Shown here: positions 48,314 to 59,494 of the stretch, in pieces
How the letters are laid out: every line of letters starts with the position of its first letter
How positions within the stretch are numbered: position 1 is the stretch's first letter
Assembly: GCF_028128615.1 (NCBI RefSeq)
Contig: NZ_AMDP01000002.1
Location: 310,001 to 374,000, forward strand
Length of the DNA stretch: 64,000 nucleotides
Reading direction: 5' to 3'
Source: Enterococcus sp. 5H
Lineage (GTDB): Bacteria > Bacillota > Bacilli > Lactobacillales > Enterococcaceae
The notes under the pieces: model-generated
The model's input: only the letters and a program-made list of their open reading frames with translations
Databases searched by the model: none
Told to the model about the DNA's origin: nothing
Made by a program: the position numbers and the translations under genes

Positions 48314-49360
48314 ATGACATTAAAAGACCAATTAGAAGCATTAAGAGATGAGACGTTGAAACAGATCCAAAATGTTTCAGATCTTAAAGCACTAAATCAG
48401 ATCAGAGTAGAAACTCTAGGTAAAAAAGGTCCGATTACTGAAGTATTGCGTGGGATGAAAAATTTATCGGCAGAAGAACGTCCTGTTGTGGGAGGTTTTG
48501 CTAATGAAATTCGTAATTTGTTAACACAAGCTTTGGAAGAGCGCAAAGAAGTATTAGAATCTGCGGCACTAAATGCAGCATTAGAAAAAGAAACAATTGA
48601 TGTAACTTTACCGGGTAAACAAATTGGGCATGGTAATCGTCATGTACTATCACAAGTCATGGAAGAAATTGAAGATATTTTTGTAGGTATGGGGTATCAA
48701 ATTGTTGAAGGATTTGAAGTTGAATCTGATCACTATAATTTTGAACGTATGAATTTACCTAAAGATCATCCAGCTCGTGACATGCAAGATACGTTTTATA
48801 TTTCAGATGAAATTTTAATTCGTACTCATACCTCACCAGTACAAGCTAGAACGATGGAAAAACACGATTTTTCTAAAGGTGCTTTGAGAATGATTTCTCC
48901 AGGGAAAGTATTCCGCAGAGACACAGACGATGCAACTCATAGTCATCAATTCCATCAAATCGAAGGTTTAGTTATTGATAGAAATATTACCATGGGTGAT
49001 CTAAAAGGGACGTTAGAAGTTGTTATGAAAAAAATGTTTGGTGAAGATCGTAAGATTCGGTTACGTCCAAGTTATTTCCCTTTCACTGAACCATCTGTTG
49101 AAGTCGATGTTAGTTGTTTCAAATGTGGCGGATCAGGTTGTAATGTATGTAAACATACTGGCTGGATTGAAATTTTAGGTGCTGGTATGGTACATCCAGA
49201 TGTACTGGAAATGTCTGGAATTGATTCGAATGAATACACTGGTTTTGCTTTTGGTTTAGGTCCGGATCGAGTGGCAATGCTACGTTATGGAGTTAATGAT
49301 ATTCGTAATTTTTATCAAAATGACTTACGTTTCTTAAATCAATTCAAGGTAAAGGAGTAA
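48314..49360 (+). CDS. pheS: Phenylalanyl-tRNA synthetase alpha subunit
   Basis: The catalytic class II subunit has the normal length of 348 residues. An N-terminal coiled coil (about 1-90) binds tRNA. Motif 2 is [19 protein letters not shown] and motif 3 is [18 protein letters not shown] Cys pair ([12 protein letters not shown]) lies between. It sits immediately before pheT and is controlled by the Phe T-box. Confidence 0.97.
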   Translation: MTLKDQLEALRDETLKQIQNVSDLKALNQIRVETLGKKGPITEVLRGMKNLSAEERPVVGGFANEIRNLLTQALEERKEVLESAALNAALEKETIDVTLPGKQIGHGNRHVLSQVMEEIEDIFVGMGYQIVEGFEVESDHYNFERMNLPKDHPARDMQDTFYISDEILIRTHTSPVQARTMEKHDFSKGALRMISPGKVFRRDTDDATHSHQFHQIEGLVIDRNITMGDLKGTLEVVMKKMFGEDRKIRLRPSYFPFTEPSVEVDVSCFKCGGSGCNVCKHTGWIEILGAGMVHPDVLEMSGIDSNEYTGFAFGLGPDRVAMLRYGVNDIRNFYQNDLRFLNQFKVKE

Positions 49361-49366
49361 TTGACG

Positions 49367-51790
49367 ATGTTAGTTTCTTATAAATGGTTAAGTGAGTATT
49401 TAGATTTATCCAAAATTTCTGCCAAAGAATTATCAGATCAAATGTCTTTGACAGGAATTGAAGTTGAAGGGGTTGAAGTACCAGAAGAAGGTTTGAAAAA
49501 AATCGTAGTAGGTGAGGTCAAAGAATGTGTTCCTCATCCAAATTCAGACCATCTGTCAATTTGCCAAGTGGATATTGGCGAAGCTGAATTATCTCAAATT
49601 GTTTGTGGTGCACCTAACGTAAAAGCTGGAATCAAAGTTATTGTTGCTTTACCTGGTTCAAGAATAACGGGTAACCAAAAAATTAAAAAAGGCAAAATGA
49701 GAGGCGAAGTTTCAAATGGAATGATCTGTTCATTACAAGAATTAGGTTATTCTGATAGTGTTATTCCAAAAGCTTATTCTGAAGGAATTTATTATATGCC
49801 TGAAGAGGCAGTCAATGGAACTGATGTATTTTCATATTTAGATATGGACGATCATATTATTGAACTTTCAATTACACCAAACCGTGCAGATGCTTTAAGC
49901 ATGCGTGGAGTAGCTTATGAAGTAGGTGCAATTTATCGTCAAACACCTAATTTTAATGATGAAGTATTGAAAGAAGATTCAAGTGAGTATGCAACTGAGT
50001 ATGTATCAGTAAAAGTGGAAGATGAGAAAGATGCTCCTGCATATCAAATTAGAATTATTAAAGATGTTAAAATCTCGGAGAGCCCATTATGGTTGCAAAC
50101 AAGATTGATGAACGAAGGCATTCGTCCGATTAACAACGTTGTAGATATAACAAATTATATTCTGTTATTGTTTGGTCAACCTTTACATGCTTTTGATTAT
50201 GATAAATTAGCAAGTAAAGAAATTCTTGTAAGACGTGGAAACAACGGTGAAGAATTAGTAACCCTTGATGGGGAAACTAGAAAGATTACGAATCAAAATA
50301 TCGTAATTACAAACGGTAAAGTTCCTGTTGCTTTGGCTGGCGTTATGGGTGGAGCAAATTCAGAAATTACTGAAGAAACTACTACAGTTGCTTTAGAAGC
50401 GGCTTTGTTTGATTCTTTATCTATTCGCAGAACTTCTAAAGAATTTAATTTACGTAGTGAATCATCTAGTCGCTTTGAAAAAGGAATTAACCGTGGAACA
50501 GTCGGTCAGGCAGGCGATGTAGCAGCAGCAATGATTGCTTCTTTAGCGGGCGGAACAGTTGTTTCAGGCAAGAGCATTGGCTCTGATTTAACACTTAATG
50601 AAGTTAATGTTAGCGTAACGATTCCACGTATAAATGAGTATCTAGGCACTGAGCTAAATGAAGCTACTGTTAGCGAAATTTTTGAAACTTTAGGTTTTGA
50701 ATATACTTTAGAGAAAGAAAAATACACAGTAACGGTCCCATCAAGACGTTGGGATATCACTATTGAAGCAGATCTTATTGAAGAAGTAGCCCGCATTTAC
50801 GGATATGACAATTTACCGTCTACTTTACCAAAAGGTGAAACAGTAGCAGGCAGTTTAACGAGAGGACAATTGTTAGTTCGTAAGATCAAGAGTCTTTTAG
50901 AAGGTTGTGGAGCAAGTGAAGCGATTAGTTATGCGTTAACTACTGAAGAAAAATCACGCCAATTTATGATGAGAGAAAGCAACACAACTAGTCTACAATG
51001 GCCAATGAGTGAGGAACGTTCAGTTTTAAGAATGAATCTTATTTCAGGCTTACTGGATGACGTAGCATATAATGTAGCAAGAAAAAACACTGATATTGCT
51101 TTATATGAAACTGGTCGAGTATTTTATCAAGAAAATGATAGTAAAAAAGAATTGCCATATGAAGAAAATCACCTAGGAATTGTCTTATCAGGAAATCGTG
51201 TGGTAAAAGATTGGCAAACAAACGCGGTAGCAGTTGATTTCTATACAATTAAAGGCATGCTTGAAGTTTTGTTTGATTCGATTGGTATTTCAGCTAAAAT
51301 ATCTTATGATGGAACAAATGAAATTGCAGAACTACATCCAGGTCGAACAGCGCTAATTAAAATGAATGACTCAATTGTCGGGTTTATCGGTCAAGTTCAT
51401 CCAAATACAGCAAAAGAATATGATATTCCAGAAACTTATGCGGCAGAATTAAATCTTCAAGCAATCATCGATGAAGAAAACGAAGCAGTTGTCTATCAAC
51501 AAGTTTCTAAATTCCCGGAAGTCTCTAGAGATATTGCTTTATTAGTAGATGAATCCGTATCAAACCAATCATTAGTAGAAATAATTACAAAAAATGCAGG
51601 AAAATTTTTACAGTCAGTGCATCTGTTTGATGTTTATCAAGGGCAAAATATTGCGGATGGTAAAAAATCAATGGCATACAGCTTGACTTTTGTAAATGCT
51701 GAAGCGACTTTAGTAGATGAGGAAATTAATCAATCTATGGAAAAAGTAGCCAAAGCTTTAGAGGAGCAATTTGCTGTAACAATTAGATAA
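49367..51790 (+). CDS. pheT: Phenylalanyl-tRNA synthetase beta subunit
   Basis: The protein has 807 residues from ATG 49367 (AAAGGAG ten bases before); the in-frame TTG at 49361 is less likely because family members begin MLVSYKWL. Order: an N-terminal OB-fold tRNA-binding domain (about 40-150), the B3/B4 editing domain (about 210-400), a B5 domain, a catalytic-like core, and a C-terminal ferredoxin-fold anticodon-binding domain ([18 protein letters not shown]). The editing domain clears Tyr-tRNA-Phe. Complete and ordinary. Confidence 0.97.
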   Translation: MLVSYKWLSEYLDLSKISAKELSDQMSLTGIEVEGVEVPEEGLKKIVVGEVKECVPHPNSDHLSICQVDIGEAELSQIVCGAPNVKAGIKVIVALPGSRITGNQKIKKGKMRGEVSNGMICSLQELGYSDSVIPKAYSEGIYYMPEEAVNGTDVFSYLDMDDHIIELSITPNRADALSMRGVAYEVGAIYRQTPNFNDEVLKEDSSEYATEYVSVKVEDEKDAPAYQIRIIKDVKISESPLWLQTRLMNEGIRPINNVVDITNYILLLFGQPLHAFDYDKLASKEILVRRGNNGEELVTLDGETRKITNQNIVITNGKVPVALAGVMGGANSEITEETTTVALEAALFDSLSIRRTSKEFNLRSESSSRFEKGINRGTVGQAGDVAAAMIASLAGGTVVSGKSIGSDLTLNEVNVSVTIPRINEYLGTELNEATVSEIFETLGFEYTLEKEKYTVTVPSRRWDITIEADLIEEVARIYGYDNLPSTLPKGETVAGSLTRGQLLVRKIKSLLEGCGASEAISYALTTEEKSRQFMMRESNTTSLQWPMSEERSVLRMNLISGLLDDVAYNVARKNTDIALYETGRVFYQENDSKKELPYEENHLGIVLSGNRVVKDWQTNAVAVDFYTIKGMLEVLFDSIGISAKISYDGTNEIAELHPGRTALIKMNDSIVGFIGQVHPNTAKEYDIPETYAAELNLQAIIDEENEAVVYQQVSKFPEVSRDIALLVDESVSNQSLVEIITKNAGKFLQSVHLFDVYQGQNIADGKKSMAYSLTFVNAEATLVDEEINQSMEKVAKALEEQFAVTIR

Positions 51791-51791
51791 T

Positions 51792-51832
51792 AAAAAAACA
51801 ACCTACTGGACTTTGAGTAGGTTGTTTTTTTT
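51792..51832. terminator. Bidirectional terminator between pheT and the gln ABC operon
   Basis: AAAAAAACAACCTAC pairs with GTAGGTTGTTTTTTT. The minus-strand glnP-like gene ends within its right flank. Confidence 0.9.
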
Positions 51833-52490
51833 AGACCCAATTTCTTGATAGCCATCTTGAAAATTGGGAAATAGTAAAATTAATAACAAAATATACCAAA
51901 GCGACAATTGCGTATATGGTAAAGACTTGTTCAGTCTCAGTATAACGTCCCATTAAGATATATGATTTACCAAAAAGCTCCTGTAAAGCAATGACAGAAT
52001 ATAAGAAGCTTGTATCCTTGATAACCGTGACAAATTGAGAAACGATAGCAGGGAGTACATTTCTGATTGCTTGAGGTAAAACAATATAGATCATAATTTG
52101 AAAATTGCTAAAACCTTGAGAACGTGCAGCTTCTTTTTGACCTTTGTCGACACCGTTTAATCCTCCACGGATAATCTCTGCTAATGCAGCAGTAGTGAAG
52201 ACTGTAAAACTGACGATACCAGCTGGTGTTGATCTCAGTTGGAATATCAAAAAAATGACATAAATCCATAATAGATTAGGAATATTTCGAACAATTTCAA
52301 TATAAAAACTAGCTAAAAATTTCAAAGGACCATTTTTTTGATTTCTTAAAATGGCTAATATTGTTCCGAAAATTGTACTTAGTACAATTGAAATAAAAGA
52401 AATATATAGAGTAAGCTTTAAACCTTCGAATAAAAAGCGCATATTATTACTGGTCAAAAGTTGGCTCATTTGTTCTGAATATGACGACAT
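51831..52490 (-). CDS. Polar amino acid ABC transporter permease (GlnP type)
   Basis: The protein is one of two His/Glu/Gln family permeases, 219 residues with about five helices. The family EAA loop is EAARSQGFSNFQIMIYIVLP. It is the last gene of the minus-strand operon that runs ATPase, binding protein, permease, permease. It lies 12 bp after the other permease gene. Glutamine or glutamate is the likely substrate from family and gene order. Confidence 0.9.
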   Translation of the reverse strand: MSSYSEQMSQLLTSNNMRFLFEGLKLTLYISFISIVLSTIFGTILAILRNQKNGPLKFLASFYIEIVRNIPNLLWIYVIFLIFQLRSTPAGIVSFTVFTTAALAEIIRGGLNGVDKGQKEAARSQGFSNFQIMIYIVLPQAIRNVLPAIVSQFVTVIKDTSFLYSVIALQELFGKSYILMGRYTETEQVFTIYAIVALVYFVINFTISQFSRWLSRNWV

Positions 52491-52502
52491 AAATGCACTC
52501 TC

Positions 52503-53201
52503 CTATCTAGTGTAAGCTTTCTTATTATTTTCTTCTAAGCGCCGTGCTAATTTCGCTAATGGGAAGCACAGAATGAAGTAAAGCAGTCCTGCAACAGTAA
52601 ATGCTGGAATATAGTTTAGATTAACAGAAGACCAACTATTGGCCGTAAACATAACATCTACACCTGAAATAATCGCAACAGTAGATGTATTTTTAATTAA
52701 ATTGACAATCTGATTAGTCAAAGGCGGCAGCATAATACGCCAAGCTTGCGGTAATATGACATAGCGCATCGTGTCTCCATAAGAAAAACCTTGTGAATAA
52801 GCAGCTTCAAATTGACCTTTTGGAATTGCTCCAATCCCAGAACGAACAACTTCAGATATATAAGCGCCGTGATAAGCGCCAACACAGACAATCGCAATTG
52901 TTGTTGTAGAAAAAGTTAAAATTGGGCTAATCAATGGTAATCCGTAATAAGCAACGACAAACTGGATTAATAGCGGTGTATTCTGAAAAAATTCCACATA
53001 GATTCGACTAATAATATTTAATGGTTTATTCTGAATTGTCGATAAGCTGCCAAATAAGATACCCAAAATCATTGCAACAATTAATGCACCAATCGATAAA
53101 AGAATTGTATATAGAAAAGCGTGACCAAAAAGTTGCCAGTCTTTAAATAATGCTTCCCAACGATAAAGTGCAAAAGGACTTGCATTTGCTAAAATAAACA
53201 T
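52503..53201 (-). CDS. Polar amino acid ABC transporter permease (GlnM type)
   Basis: The second permease has 232 residues. Its EAA loop is EAAYSQGFSYGDTMRYVILP, and YVEFFQNTPLLIQFVVAYYG is the typical block before it. It most likely forms a heterodimer with the permease at 51831-52490. Shine-Dalgarno GGAGGAG lies before the ATG. Confidence 0.9.
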   Translation of the reverse strand: MFILANASPFALYRWEALFKDWQLFGHAFLYTILLSIGALIVAMILGILFGSLSTIQNKPLNIISRIYVEFFQNTPLLIQFVVAYYGLPLISPILTFSTTTIAIVCVGAYHGAYISEVVRSGIGAIPKGQFEAAYSQGFSYGDTMRYVILPQAWRIMLPPLTNQIVNLIKNTSTVAIISGVDVMFTANSWSSVNLNYIPAFTVAGLLYFILCFPLAKLARRLEENNKKAYTR

Positions 53202-53248
53202 CTAATCTCCTCCCGAATTCTAATAAAAAACGTTAGAACCGAGAATAA

Positions 53249-54058
53249 TCATTCAAGATTCTGTTCTTTATATATTTTTTTCAATGTACCATCTTGTTCC
53301 CATTTTTCAATCAGACTATTTAAATAGTCATTTAATTCAGTATTTGATTTTTTCGTAGCAATTCCATATTCTTGCGGCGAAAAACCATCTTTTAGAATTT
53401 CAGTTTTATCATCGACATAACCAGCTAAAATCGACTTGTCAACTGAGAAAGCATCGATTCTTTTGGCTGTTAGGGCCATTTTTAATTCTGGATAAGATCC
53501 AAGTTCTTTGTATTTAAAACTGATTCCGTGTTCTTTTGCTTCTTTTTCAAGGGACATTTTTGTCGTCGCGGATTGAACAACTCCGATTGTTTTACCATCT
53601 AAACTTTCAATATCAGTAAAATGATCGTCCTTTCGAACTAAAAAACCAATTTCATCTTTGTAGTAAGGGATAGTGAAATTATAAGTTTCTTTTCGTTCTT
53701 CAGTAATTGTGAACGTGGCAATAACCATATCAAGTTCGCCGTTATCTAGCAAAGGACCTCGTGTTTTGGCAGTGATGCCGACAAATTCAACATTGTCTTC
53801 GCTGCCAGTTAGTTCTTTAGCAATTAGACGGGCAATATCCGGTTCCATACCTTCATTCTTGTTAGTATCAGGATTCATATAGCCAAAGTAGGGAACATCT
53901 TCCTTCACACCAACTCTAATAACGCCTGCTTCTTTAATTGTTTGAGGTGTGGTGATACTGGATGAATTACCAGACGTCGAATCATTGCTGCACCCAGCCA
54001 CTAAGCTTAGTAACAATACAAGAAATAGTGCGCTTAATAATTTTTTCTTTCTAATCAT
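53249..54058 (-). CDS. Amino acid ABC transporter substrate-binding lipoprotein (GlnH type)
   Basis: The family 3 solute-binding protein has 269 residues. The signal peptide (KKKLLSALFLVLLLSLVAGC) ends in the lipobox LVAGC. IRVGVKEDVPYFGYMNPDTN and EGMEPDIARLIAKELTG match polar amino acid binders, and DGKTIGVVQSATTKMSLEK is the hinge block. It sits between the ATPase and permease genes of the operon. Glutamine or glutamate specificity is inferred. Confidence 0.92.
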   Translation of the reverse strand: MIRKKKLLSALFLVLLLSLVAGCSNDSTSGNSSSITTPQTIKEAGVIRVGVKEDVPYFGYMNPDTNKNEGMEPDIARLIAKELTGSEDNVEFVGITAKTRGPLLDNGELDMVIATFTITEERKETYNFTIPYYKDEIGFLVRKDDHFTDIESLDGKTIGVVQSATTKMSLEKEAKEHGISFKYKELGSYPELKMALTAKRIDAFSVDKSILAGYVDDKTEILKDGFSPQEYGIATKKSNTELNDYLNSLIEKWEQDGTLKKIYKEQNLE

Positions 54059-54090
54059 AAAAAATCCTCCGTGGAAATATAGTCTGTCAA

Positions 54091-54819
54091 TTAATGTTGG
54101 ATGATTTTGCTTAAGAAGCTTTTAGCTCGTTCATTTTCAGTATTTGTGAAGAAATGTTCAGGAGTTCCTGTTTCAATAATTTGACCGTCATCCATGAAAA
54201 TTACTTTATCAGCTACTTGGCGGGCAAAGCCCATTTCATGCGTAACACAGATCATTGTAATATTTTGTTTGGATAGGTCAACCATTACATCTAGAACTTC
54301 TTGTATCATTTCAGGATCAAGTGCTGAAGTAGGTTCATCAAATAAGATGATTTCTGGATGCATATTTAAGGCTCTAGCAATCGCAACACGCTGTTGCTGA
54401 CCACCAGAAAGTTGGGCAGGATAAGAATTTGCTTTATCAGCAAGACCGACTCTTTCTAAGTATTCCATACCCGTTTTTGTTGCTTCTTCTTTTGAAATAC
54501 CTTTCACTTTGATCGGAGCTAGTGTCAGATTTTGAATAATGGTTTTATGTGCGTAAAGATTAAAATTTTGGAAAACCATCGCCGCTTTTTGTCTAACCTT
54601 TTGAACTGGAGCTTTTGGTTCAGTAATGTCAATTCCATCGACAAAAATATGTCCATCACTAACTTTTTCTAAACGGTTGATACAGCGAATTAAGGTGCTT
54701 TTTCCAGAACCAGAAGGACCAATAATAACAATTTTTTCTCCTTGGTTAACGTTTAAAGAAATATCCTTTAATACGTGGTGATTGCCAAAATACTTATTTA
54801 CATGTTCTAACGAAATCAT
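54091..54819 (-). CDS. Amino acid ABC transporter ATP-binding protein (GlnQ type)
   Basis: The ATPase has 242 residues. Walker A is GPSGSGKSTLIRCINRLE and VFQNFNLYAHKTIIQNLTLAP holds the Q-loop. The signature is LSGGQQQRVAIARAL and Walker B is EIILFDEPTSALDP. The Q-loop pattern is characteristic of polar amino acid importers. First gene of the operon; Shine-Dalgarno AAAGGAG precedes its ATG. Confidence 0.94.
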   Translation of the reverse strand: MISLEHVNKYFGNHHVLKDISLNVNQGEKIVIIGPSGSGKSTLIRCINRLEKVSDGHIFVDGIDITEPKAPVQKVRQKAAMVFQNFNLYAHKTIIQNLTLAPIKVKGISKEEATKTGMEYLERVGLADKANSYPAQLSGGQQQRVAIARALNMHPEIILFDEPTSALDPEMIQEVLDVMVDLSKQNITMICVTHEMGFARQVADKVIFMDDGQIIETGTPEHFFTNTENERAKSFLSKIIQH

Positions 54820-55225
54820 AATTATTCTCCTTTATGTATAAATTTGTTACATGATTTACAGTAATAAATGCTTCTCTAAAGCTTGAGAAGGTACTGATAT
54901 AATCTAATTGTGAGAAAATAAAACGAACTAGCGATTAAATAAAAATGATTATAATGGTATATTATAAGTAATTTCTATGATTTATCAGAAAAAAATATTT
55001 CCTTTATATTTAATCGTATCTTCATAATTCTTTCTATCCTGTAATGTTAGAAATTATAACATAAGAAAAATAAGATTACCAGTTTTTTTTGAATGAAAGA
55101 AGAAAGCTCAAAACTAAAACCTAAAAAAGTGGTATAATTAGGAGATCGTATGTTAAAACTTGAAAAAATAGTGTAAATAGCTGAAAATAGTACTATTGAA
55201 AAAATACTGAAAAGGTTTGATTCGT
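54820..55225. promoter_or_regulatory. Divergent intergenic region between glnQ-type gene and murI
   Basis: No gene is seen in these 400 bp. On the plus side TGGTATAAT (55130-55138) is a strong extended -10 for murI with a weak -35. On the glnQ side the palindrome CTTCTC-N8-GAGAAG (54871-54890) lies about 50 bp before the start codon and may be an operator. The middle is very AT-rich, with nothing further to name. Confidence 0.5.
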
Positions 55226-56047
55226 TTGAATAATCATGAAGCAATAGGATTTATTGATTCTGGAGTCGGTGGACTTACAGTAGTTAAAGAAGCTTTGAGA
55301 CAGTTACCTAATGAACGATTGATTTATTTAGGAGATACTGCTCGTTGTCCATATGGACCTAGACCAGCAGAACAAGTCGTTCAATTTACTTGGGAGATGA
55401 CAAATTTCCTGTTAGAAAAAAATATAAAAATGCTGGTCATTGCCTGTAATACAGCAACAGCTGTTGCTTTAGAAGAAATCAAAGAAAAATTGGATATTCC
55501 TGTAGTAGGTGTTATTTTACCTGGGACTAGAGCTGCATTAAAAGCAACTCAAAACAACCGAATTGGTGTTATTGGTACAGTAGGAACCATCAAAAGTGAA
55601 GCGTATAAAAATGCGTTGAAAGGTAAAGCACCAAAGACCACGGTAGTGAGTTTAGCGTGTCCTAAGTTTGTTCCATTAGTCGAAAGCAATGAGTTTGGCT
55701 CATCAGTTGCAAAAAAAGTTGTCTCAGAAACACTAAATCCTTTGCAGCTGAAAAAGTTAGATACGTTAATTTTGGGGTGTACACATTATCCATTACTACG
55801 TCCCTTGATTCAGAATGTGATGGGAAGTCACGTGAAATTAATTGATTCTGGTGCTGAAACAGTGAGTGAAGTAAGTATGTTGTTGGATTATTTTGATATT
55901 GCCAATTCACCAGATTATAAAAATGAGGTAAATGATTTTTATACAACCGGTTCACCAAAAATGTTTAAAGCCATTACAGATGAATGGTTAGCTATAGAAG
56001 ATATTAATATACAGCAAATCCGTTTAGGAGGAATGAAACATGATTAG
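55226..56047 (+). CDS. murI: Glutamate racemase
   Basis: MurI makes D-glutamate for peptidoglycan. The 273 residues start at TTG 55226 (AAAGG ten bases before); an in-frame TTG at 55217 is too close to that site. [18 protein letters not shown] is the N-terminal active-site block. The two catalytic cysteines are in ACNTAT and LGCTHYPLL. It overlaps the rph-rdgB gene by eight bases, forming an operon with it and the phosphodiesterase gene. Confidence 0.95.
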   Translation: MNNHEAIGFIDSGVGGLTVVKEALRQLPNERLIYLGDTARCPYGPRPAEQVVQFTWEMTNFLLEKNIKMLVIACNTATAVALEEIKEKLDIPVVGVILPGTRAALKATQNNRIGVIGTVGTIKSEAYKNALKGKAPKTTVVSLACPKFVPLVESNEFGSSVAKKVVSETLNPLQLKKLDTLILGCTHYPLLRPLIQNVMGSHVKLIDSGAETVSEVSMLLDYFDIANSPDYKNEVNDFYTTGSPKMFKAITDEWLAIEDINIQQIRLGGMKHD

Positions 56048-57389
56048 ACATGACGGTAGAAAAGCTAAAGAACTAAGAAAAATAAAAATTGAAACAAATG
56101 TCTATAAACATCCAGAAGGCTCCGTAGTAATTTCTTTTGGTGATACTCAAGTAATTTGTTCCGCTACTATTGAAGAAAAAGTACCGCCGTTTTTAAGAGG
56201 TGAAGGAACAGGTTGGGTTACTGCAGAATATAGCATGTTGCCACGAGCAACAAATACACGAAATATACGTGAAAGCGCCAAAGGAAAGTTATCTGGAAGA
56301 ACAATGGAAATTCAGCGCCTCATTGGACGTTCATTGCGTGCAGTTATTGATTTAAAAAAATTAGGCGAACGTAGTATAGTTGTTGATTGTGATGTTGTGC
56401 AAGCTGATGGTGGTACGCGAACGGCAAGTATTACTGGTGCTTTTGTCGCTATGAAAATTGCTGTAGATAAAATGCTGCAAAAAGGCATACTTGAAGAAAA
56501 TCCAATTAAAGAGTATCTGGCTGCTGTTAGCGCAGGTATTTTAAGTGATGGAAATTGTGTTCTTGATTTAGATTATGTAGAAGATTCTGCAGCGGCGGTG
56601 GATATGAATTTAGTGATGACTGAATCTGGAAATTTTGTGGAGCTTCAAGGAACAGGTGAGGAAGCAACGTTTTCTGGAGACGAACTAAATGCGTTACTTT
56701 TTTATGGTAAAACTGGTATTGAACATTTAATCGCTTATCAAAAAGAAGCACTTATGGCACAAACAACACAAAATACTCAGTCCATAGAAGAAAATACAAT
56801 CGTCATTGCTACAAGAAATCCGGGGAAAGCCAAAGAATTTAAGAAAATTTTTGCTGAAAAGGGCTATTCTGTTAAAACATTATTAGATTATCCAGACTTA
56901 CCGGATGTTGAAGAAACAGGGAAAACCTTCGAGGAAAATGCTCGGCTAAAAGCAGAAACAATTGCAGCCATTTTACAACAACCAGTGTTAGCAGATGACT
57001 CTGGATTAATTGTCGATGCATTGAACGGTATGCCGGGAATTTATTCTGCACGATTTGCCGGTGAGCCAACGAATAATGCGGCTAACAATGCCAAGTTACT
57101 GCACGAGCTGACCGGTATACCTCAAGAAAAAAGGATGGCTAAGTTCCATTGTACGTTAGTCTTTGCAGCACCTGATAAAGAAAGTCTTGTTGTTACAGGA
57201 GATTGGTCAGGAGAAGTGGGTACGATTCCACGTGGAGACAATGGTTTTGGTTACGATCCGTTGTTTTATGTGCCAGAAGAAGGAAAAACTGCGGCAGAAC
57301 TTACAGACGATCGTAAAAATGAAATCAGTCATCGTGGTAAAGCTGTTGCAAAACTTAAAGACCAATGGGAAAATTGGCTAAAAAGCTAG
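56040..57389 (+). CDS. rph-rdgB: RNase PH - XTP/dITP diphosphatase fusion
   Basis: The protein is a natural two-domain fusion of 449 residues. Residues 1-238 are RNase PH, the phosphorolytic tRNA 3' trimming enzyme ([57 protein letters not shown]). After a short linker, residues 252-449 are the Ham1/RdgB house-cleaning pyrophosphatase that removes XTP and dITP ([48 protein letters not shown]). The fusion is common in Lactobacillales. Shine-Dalgarno GGAGG sits inside the end of murI. Confidence 0.95.
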   Translation: MIRHDGRKAKELRKIKIETNVYKHPEGSVVISFGDTQVICSATIEEKVPPFLRGEGTGWVTAEYSMLPRATNTRNIRESAKGKLSGRTMEIQRLIGRSLRAVIDLKKLGERSIVVDCDVVQADGGTRTASITGAFVAMKIAVDKMLQKGILEENPIKEYLAAVSAGILSDGNCVLDLDYVEDSAAAVDMNLVMTESGNFVELQGTGEEATFSGDELNALLFYGKTGIEHLIAYQKEALMAQTTQNTQSIEENTIVIATRNPGKAKEFKKIFAEKGYSVKTLLDYPDLPDVEETGKTFEENARLKAETIAAILQQPVLADDSGLIVDALNGMPGIYSARFAGEPTNNAANNAKLLHELTGIPQEKRMAKFHCTLVFAAPDKESLVVTGDWSGEVGTIPRGDNGFGYDPLFYVPEEGKTAAELTDDRKNEISHRGKAVAKLKDQWENWLKS

Positions 57390-57399
57390 GAGGAAGCGC

Positions 57400-57912
57400 A
57401 TGAAATATTTAGTCGTAAGTGATAATCATGGAGATCGTGAAGTTTTAGTAGATTTAGCAGATACTTATCGTGGAAAAGTAGATCGAATGTTCCACTGCGG
57501 TGACTCAGAATTAGAGCCAACAGATACTTTGTGGAATGAGTTTATTGTCGTTAAAGGCAATTGTGATTATGACCCAGAGTTTCCAGAAACAATCGTAGAA
57601 AAGACAGATAGAGATATTATTTTTATGACTCACGGTCATTTGTCTAACGTTCGTTTTGGTTTAACTACATTAGCATTGCAAGCTAGGGAAGCTAACGCAA
57701 CGATTGCATTATTCGGACATACTCATGAGATTGGGTGTGAAGTTCATGACCATATCCTTTTCTTGAATCCAGGCAGTATTAGTCAGCCTCGTGGTCCGAT
57801 TCAATTAAAATCATATGCAATTATTGAAAGCTCCCCGGAAAAGTTTACTATACAGTATTACGGTAGAGATCATCGTCCTTTTGATAAATTGCATTTTGTC
57901 TTTGATAAATAA
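57400..57912 (+). CDS. YfcE/MJ0936-type metallophosphoesterase
   Basis: The protein has 170 residues with the calcineurin-like metal sites in order: VVSDNHGD, FHCGDSE, VVKGNCDY, MTHGH and LFGHTHEIG, then LNPGSISQPRG. It resembles YfcE or YsnB phosphodiesterases that act on model phosphodiesters in vitro. The physiological substrate is unknown. It lies 10 bp after the rph-rdgB gene with Shine-Dalgarno AGGAGG, in the same operon. Confidence 0.9.
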   Translation: MKYLVVSDNHGDREVLVDLADTYRGKVDRMFHCGDSELEPTDTLWNEFIVVKGNCDYDPEFPETIVEKTDRDIIFMTHGHLSNVRFGLTTLALQAREANATIALFGHTHEIGCEVHDHILFLNPGSISQPRGPIQLKSYAIIESSPEKFTIQYYGRDHRPFDKLHFVFDK

Positions 57913-57916
57913 TAAT

Positions 57917-58069
57917 GAGAAAAAGATGGCGGCTTAGGCAAAAGCGTTTAGCTCCGAGAACCAAGTAGGTACTGTGCACATCAACTTGATACTCGCCGTT
58001 TATTCGGATTTGAAGTGTGTGTCAAAACTAAAAACCAGTTTTGACACACACTCTGTTTTTCCTGTTTTT
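57917..58069 (+). repeat. Intergenic repeat element, copy A, ending in a lollipop terminator
   Basis: The core CTCCGAGAACCAAGTAGGTA (from 57953) leads to the paired arms 57955-57966 and 57984-57995, then CGTTTATTCGGAT. AGTGTGTGTCAAAACT (58014-58029) and AGTTTTGACACACACT (58037-58052) form a perfect 16-bp stem with a 7-nt loop and a T-tract. It also terminates the murI operon. Copies B and C lie at 59495 and 62775. Confidence 0.8.
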
Positions 58070-58212
58070 ACATATTAGTTAGCAGTACAAACAGTCAATT
58101 CAAATCTTAATTTTTCTTTATAGATGTGAAAAAAGTTTGAATTTGAAGACATTTGCATTTGTTTTCGGTACAATAATAGTTGTAGCATAGAAAATGAAAT
58201 GGAGGCACTCCA

Positions 58213-58710
58213 ATGATTGGAACTGCTGTTAAAGAATTACTATTAGAAAAAGAAGAAACTTTTTTAATACCAGCGGAAAATGTTGCAAACGTAATGTGTT
58301 TAAATCCGCTAAGCCATGCGCTGCTTGTTTTATCACAAGTAAAATATTCAAAAATCCCTGTTTTAGATAAAGGTGATCGTTTTGTAGGTCTTATCAGTTT
58401 ATCTGATGTGGTTGATAAAATGTTTGATATAACATCTGTCGATTTTGACAAACTAAAAGATTTTACGGTAGCGGATGTTATGGAAGTCAATGTTCCAGTG
58501 ATAGGAGAAAAATGGGAACTTGAAGACATTCTGCACTTATTAGTCGATGCAGCATTTTTACCTGTAGTTGATGATAATCAATGTTTTAAAGGGATTATTA
58601 CTCGCAAAGAACTGTTAAAAGCCATTAATCATATGGCACATGAGTTGGAAAGAAATAATATTATTTTACCAAAGACAAATGAAGAAGAACGGGAAATAAA
58701 AGCAATTTAG
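58213..58710 (+). CDS. CBS-domain protein, probable c-di-AMP-binding CbpB/DarB
   Basis: The cytoplasmic protein has 165 residues made of two CBS repeats: ALLVLSQVKYSKIPVLDKGD with FVGLISLSDVVDKMF, then LEDILHLLVDAAFLPVVDDN with FKGIITRKELLKAI. Its size and its place just before the acetyl-DAP genes match YkuL/DarB (CbpB), which in Bacillus and Listeria binds c-di-AMP and controls (p)ppGpp synthesis. Ligand binding here is inferred from family and context. Shine-Dalgarno GGAGG. Confidence 0.82.
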   Translation: MIGTAVKELLLEKEETFLIPAENVANVMCLNPLSHALLVLSQVKYSKIPVLDKGDRFVGLISLSDVVDKMFDITSVDFDKLKDFTVADVMEVNVPVIGEKWELEDILHLLVDAAFLPVVDDNQCFKGIITRKELLKAINHMAHELERNNIILPKTNEEEREIKAI

Positions 58711-58778
58711 ACCATTTATTTTGGGGAAAAATAGTTTGAAAATTTTAAAATAAGTAAGTTATTGAAGGGAATTATCTT

Positions 58779-59480
58779 ATGGACGCATATGAAATTATTA
58801 ATTATATCGGCAATGCTGAGAAAAAAACACCAGTAAAAGTAACTTTAAAAGGGAAACTTAAACAAGTAGAATTCCCGGAAACTATTAAAGCATTTACAAA
58901 TTGTAAAACTGGAACTCTTTTTGGAGAATGGCAAGATATTAAAGTCTTTTTAGAAGAAAATAAAGAACTGATTATCGACTATGTAATTGAAAACGATTCA
59001 CGAAATTCGGCTATTCCAATGTTGGATATTAAAGAGATAAATGCACGAATTGAACCAGGTGCAACTATTAGAGATCAAGTGGAAATTGGTGACAATGCAG
59101 TTATTATGATGGGAGCAGTTATTAATATTGGCGCTGTTATCGGCGCAGGTACTATGATCGATATGGGAGCAATTTTAGGTGGTCGAGCGACCGTTGGGAA
59201 AAACTGCCATATCGGTGCAGGAACTGTTTTAGCTGGCGTTATTGAGCCACCAAGTGCAGAGCCTGTTGTGATTGAGGATAACGTAATGATTGGTGCTAAT
59301 GCGGTTGTTTTAGAAGGAATTCGTGTTGGTAAAGGAGCGGTTGTTGCAGCTGGAGCTATTGTTGTAGACGATGTGGCGCCAAATACTGTTGTTGCAGGTG
59401 TTCCAGCTAGAAAAATCAAAGATATAGACGAAAAAACTAAAGGTAAAACTAATATGATGGAAGAATTACGTAAACTATAA
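58779..59480 (+). CDS. dapH: Tetrahydrodipicolinate N-acetyltransferase
   Basis: The enzyme makes N-acetyl-2-amino-6-oxopimelate in the acetylase branch of lysine/diaminopimelate synthesis. The 233 residues start with an alpha/beta region ([20 protein letters not shown]). A left-handed beta-helix of hexapeptide repeats follows (about 90-205, with [20 protein letters not shown] and [20 protein letters not shown]). The pathway's N-acetyl-DAP deacetylase gene is at 63203, but an efflux module separates the two. Repeat B follows. Confidence 0.93.
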   Translation: MDAYEIINYIGNAEKKTPVKVTLKGKLKQVEFPETIKAFTNCKTGTLFGEWQDIKVFLEENKELIIDYVIENDSRNSAIPMLDIKEINARIEPGATIRDQVEIGDNAVIMMGAVINIGAVIGAGTMIDMGAILGGRATVGKNCHIGAGTVLAGVIEPPSAEPVVIEDNVMIGANAVVLEGIRVGKGAVVAAGAIVVDDVAPNTVVAGVPARKIKDIDEKTKGKTNMMEELRKL

Positions 59481-59494
59481 TAAATTAATAACAG

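Noticed and set aside
55150-55176. Eight-codon reading frame (MLKLEKIV) after a GGAG before murI
   Set aside because: The best promoter (TGGTATAAT ending 55138) would start transcription around 55145, leaving the ribosome site outside or at the very end of the RNA. Nothing else supports a leader peptide.
56040-57389. Possible artefactual fusion or missing stop between rph and rdgB
   Set aside because: The frame is open and smooth across the linker, and fused RNase PH-XTPase proteins are known in Lactobacillales, so the fusion is natural.
59075-59419. Minus-strand frame rich in Ala/Thr/Ile opposite dapH
   Set aside because: Its regular pattern is the reverse reading of the hexapeptide repeats of dapH.
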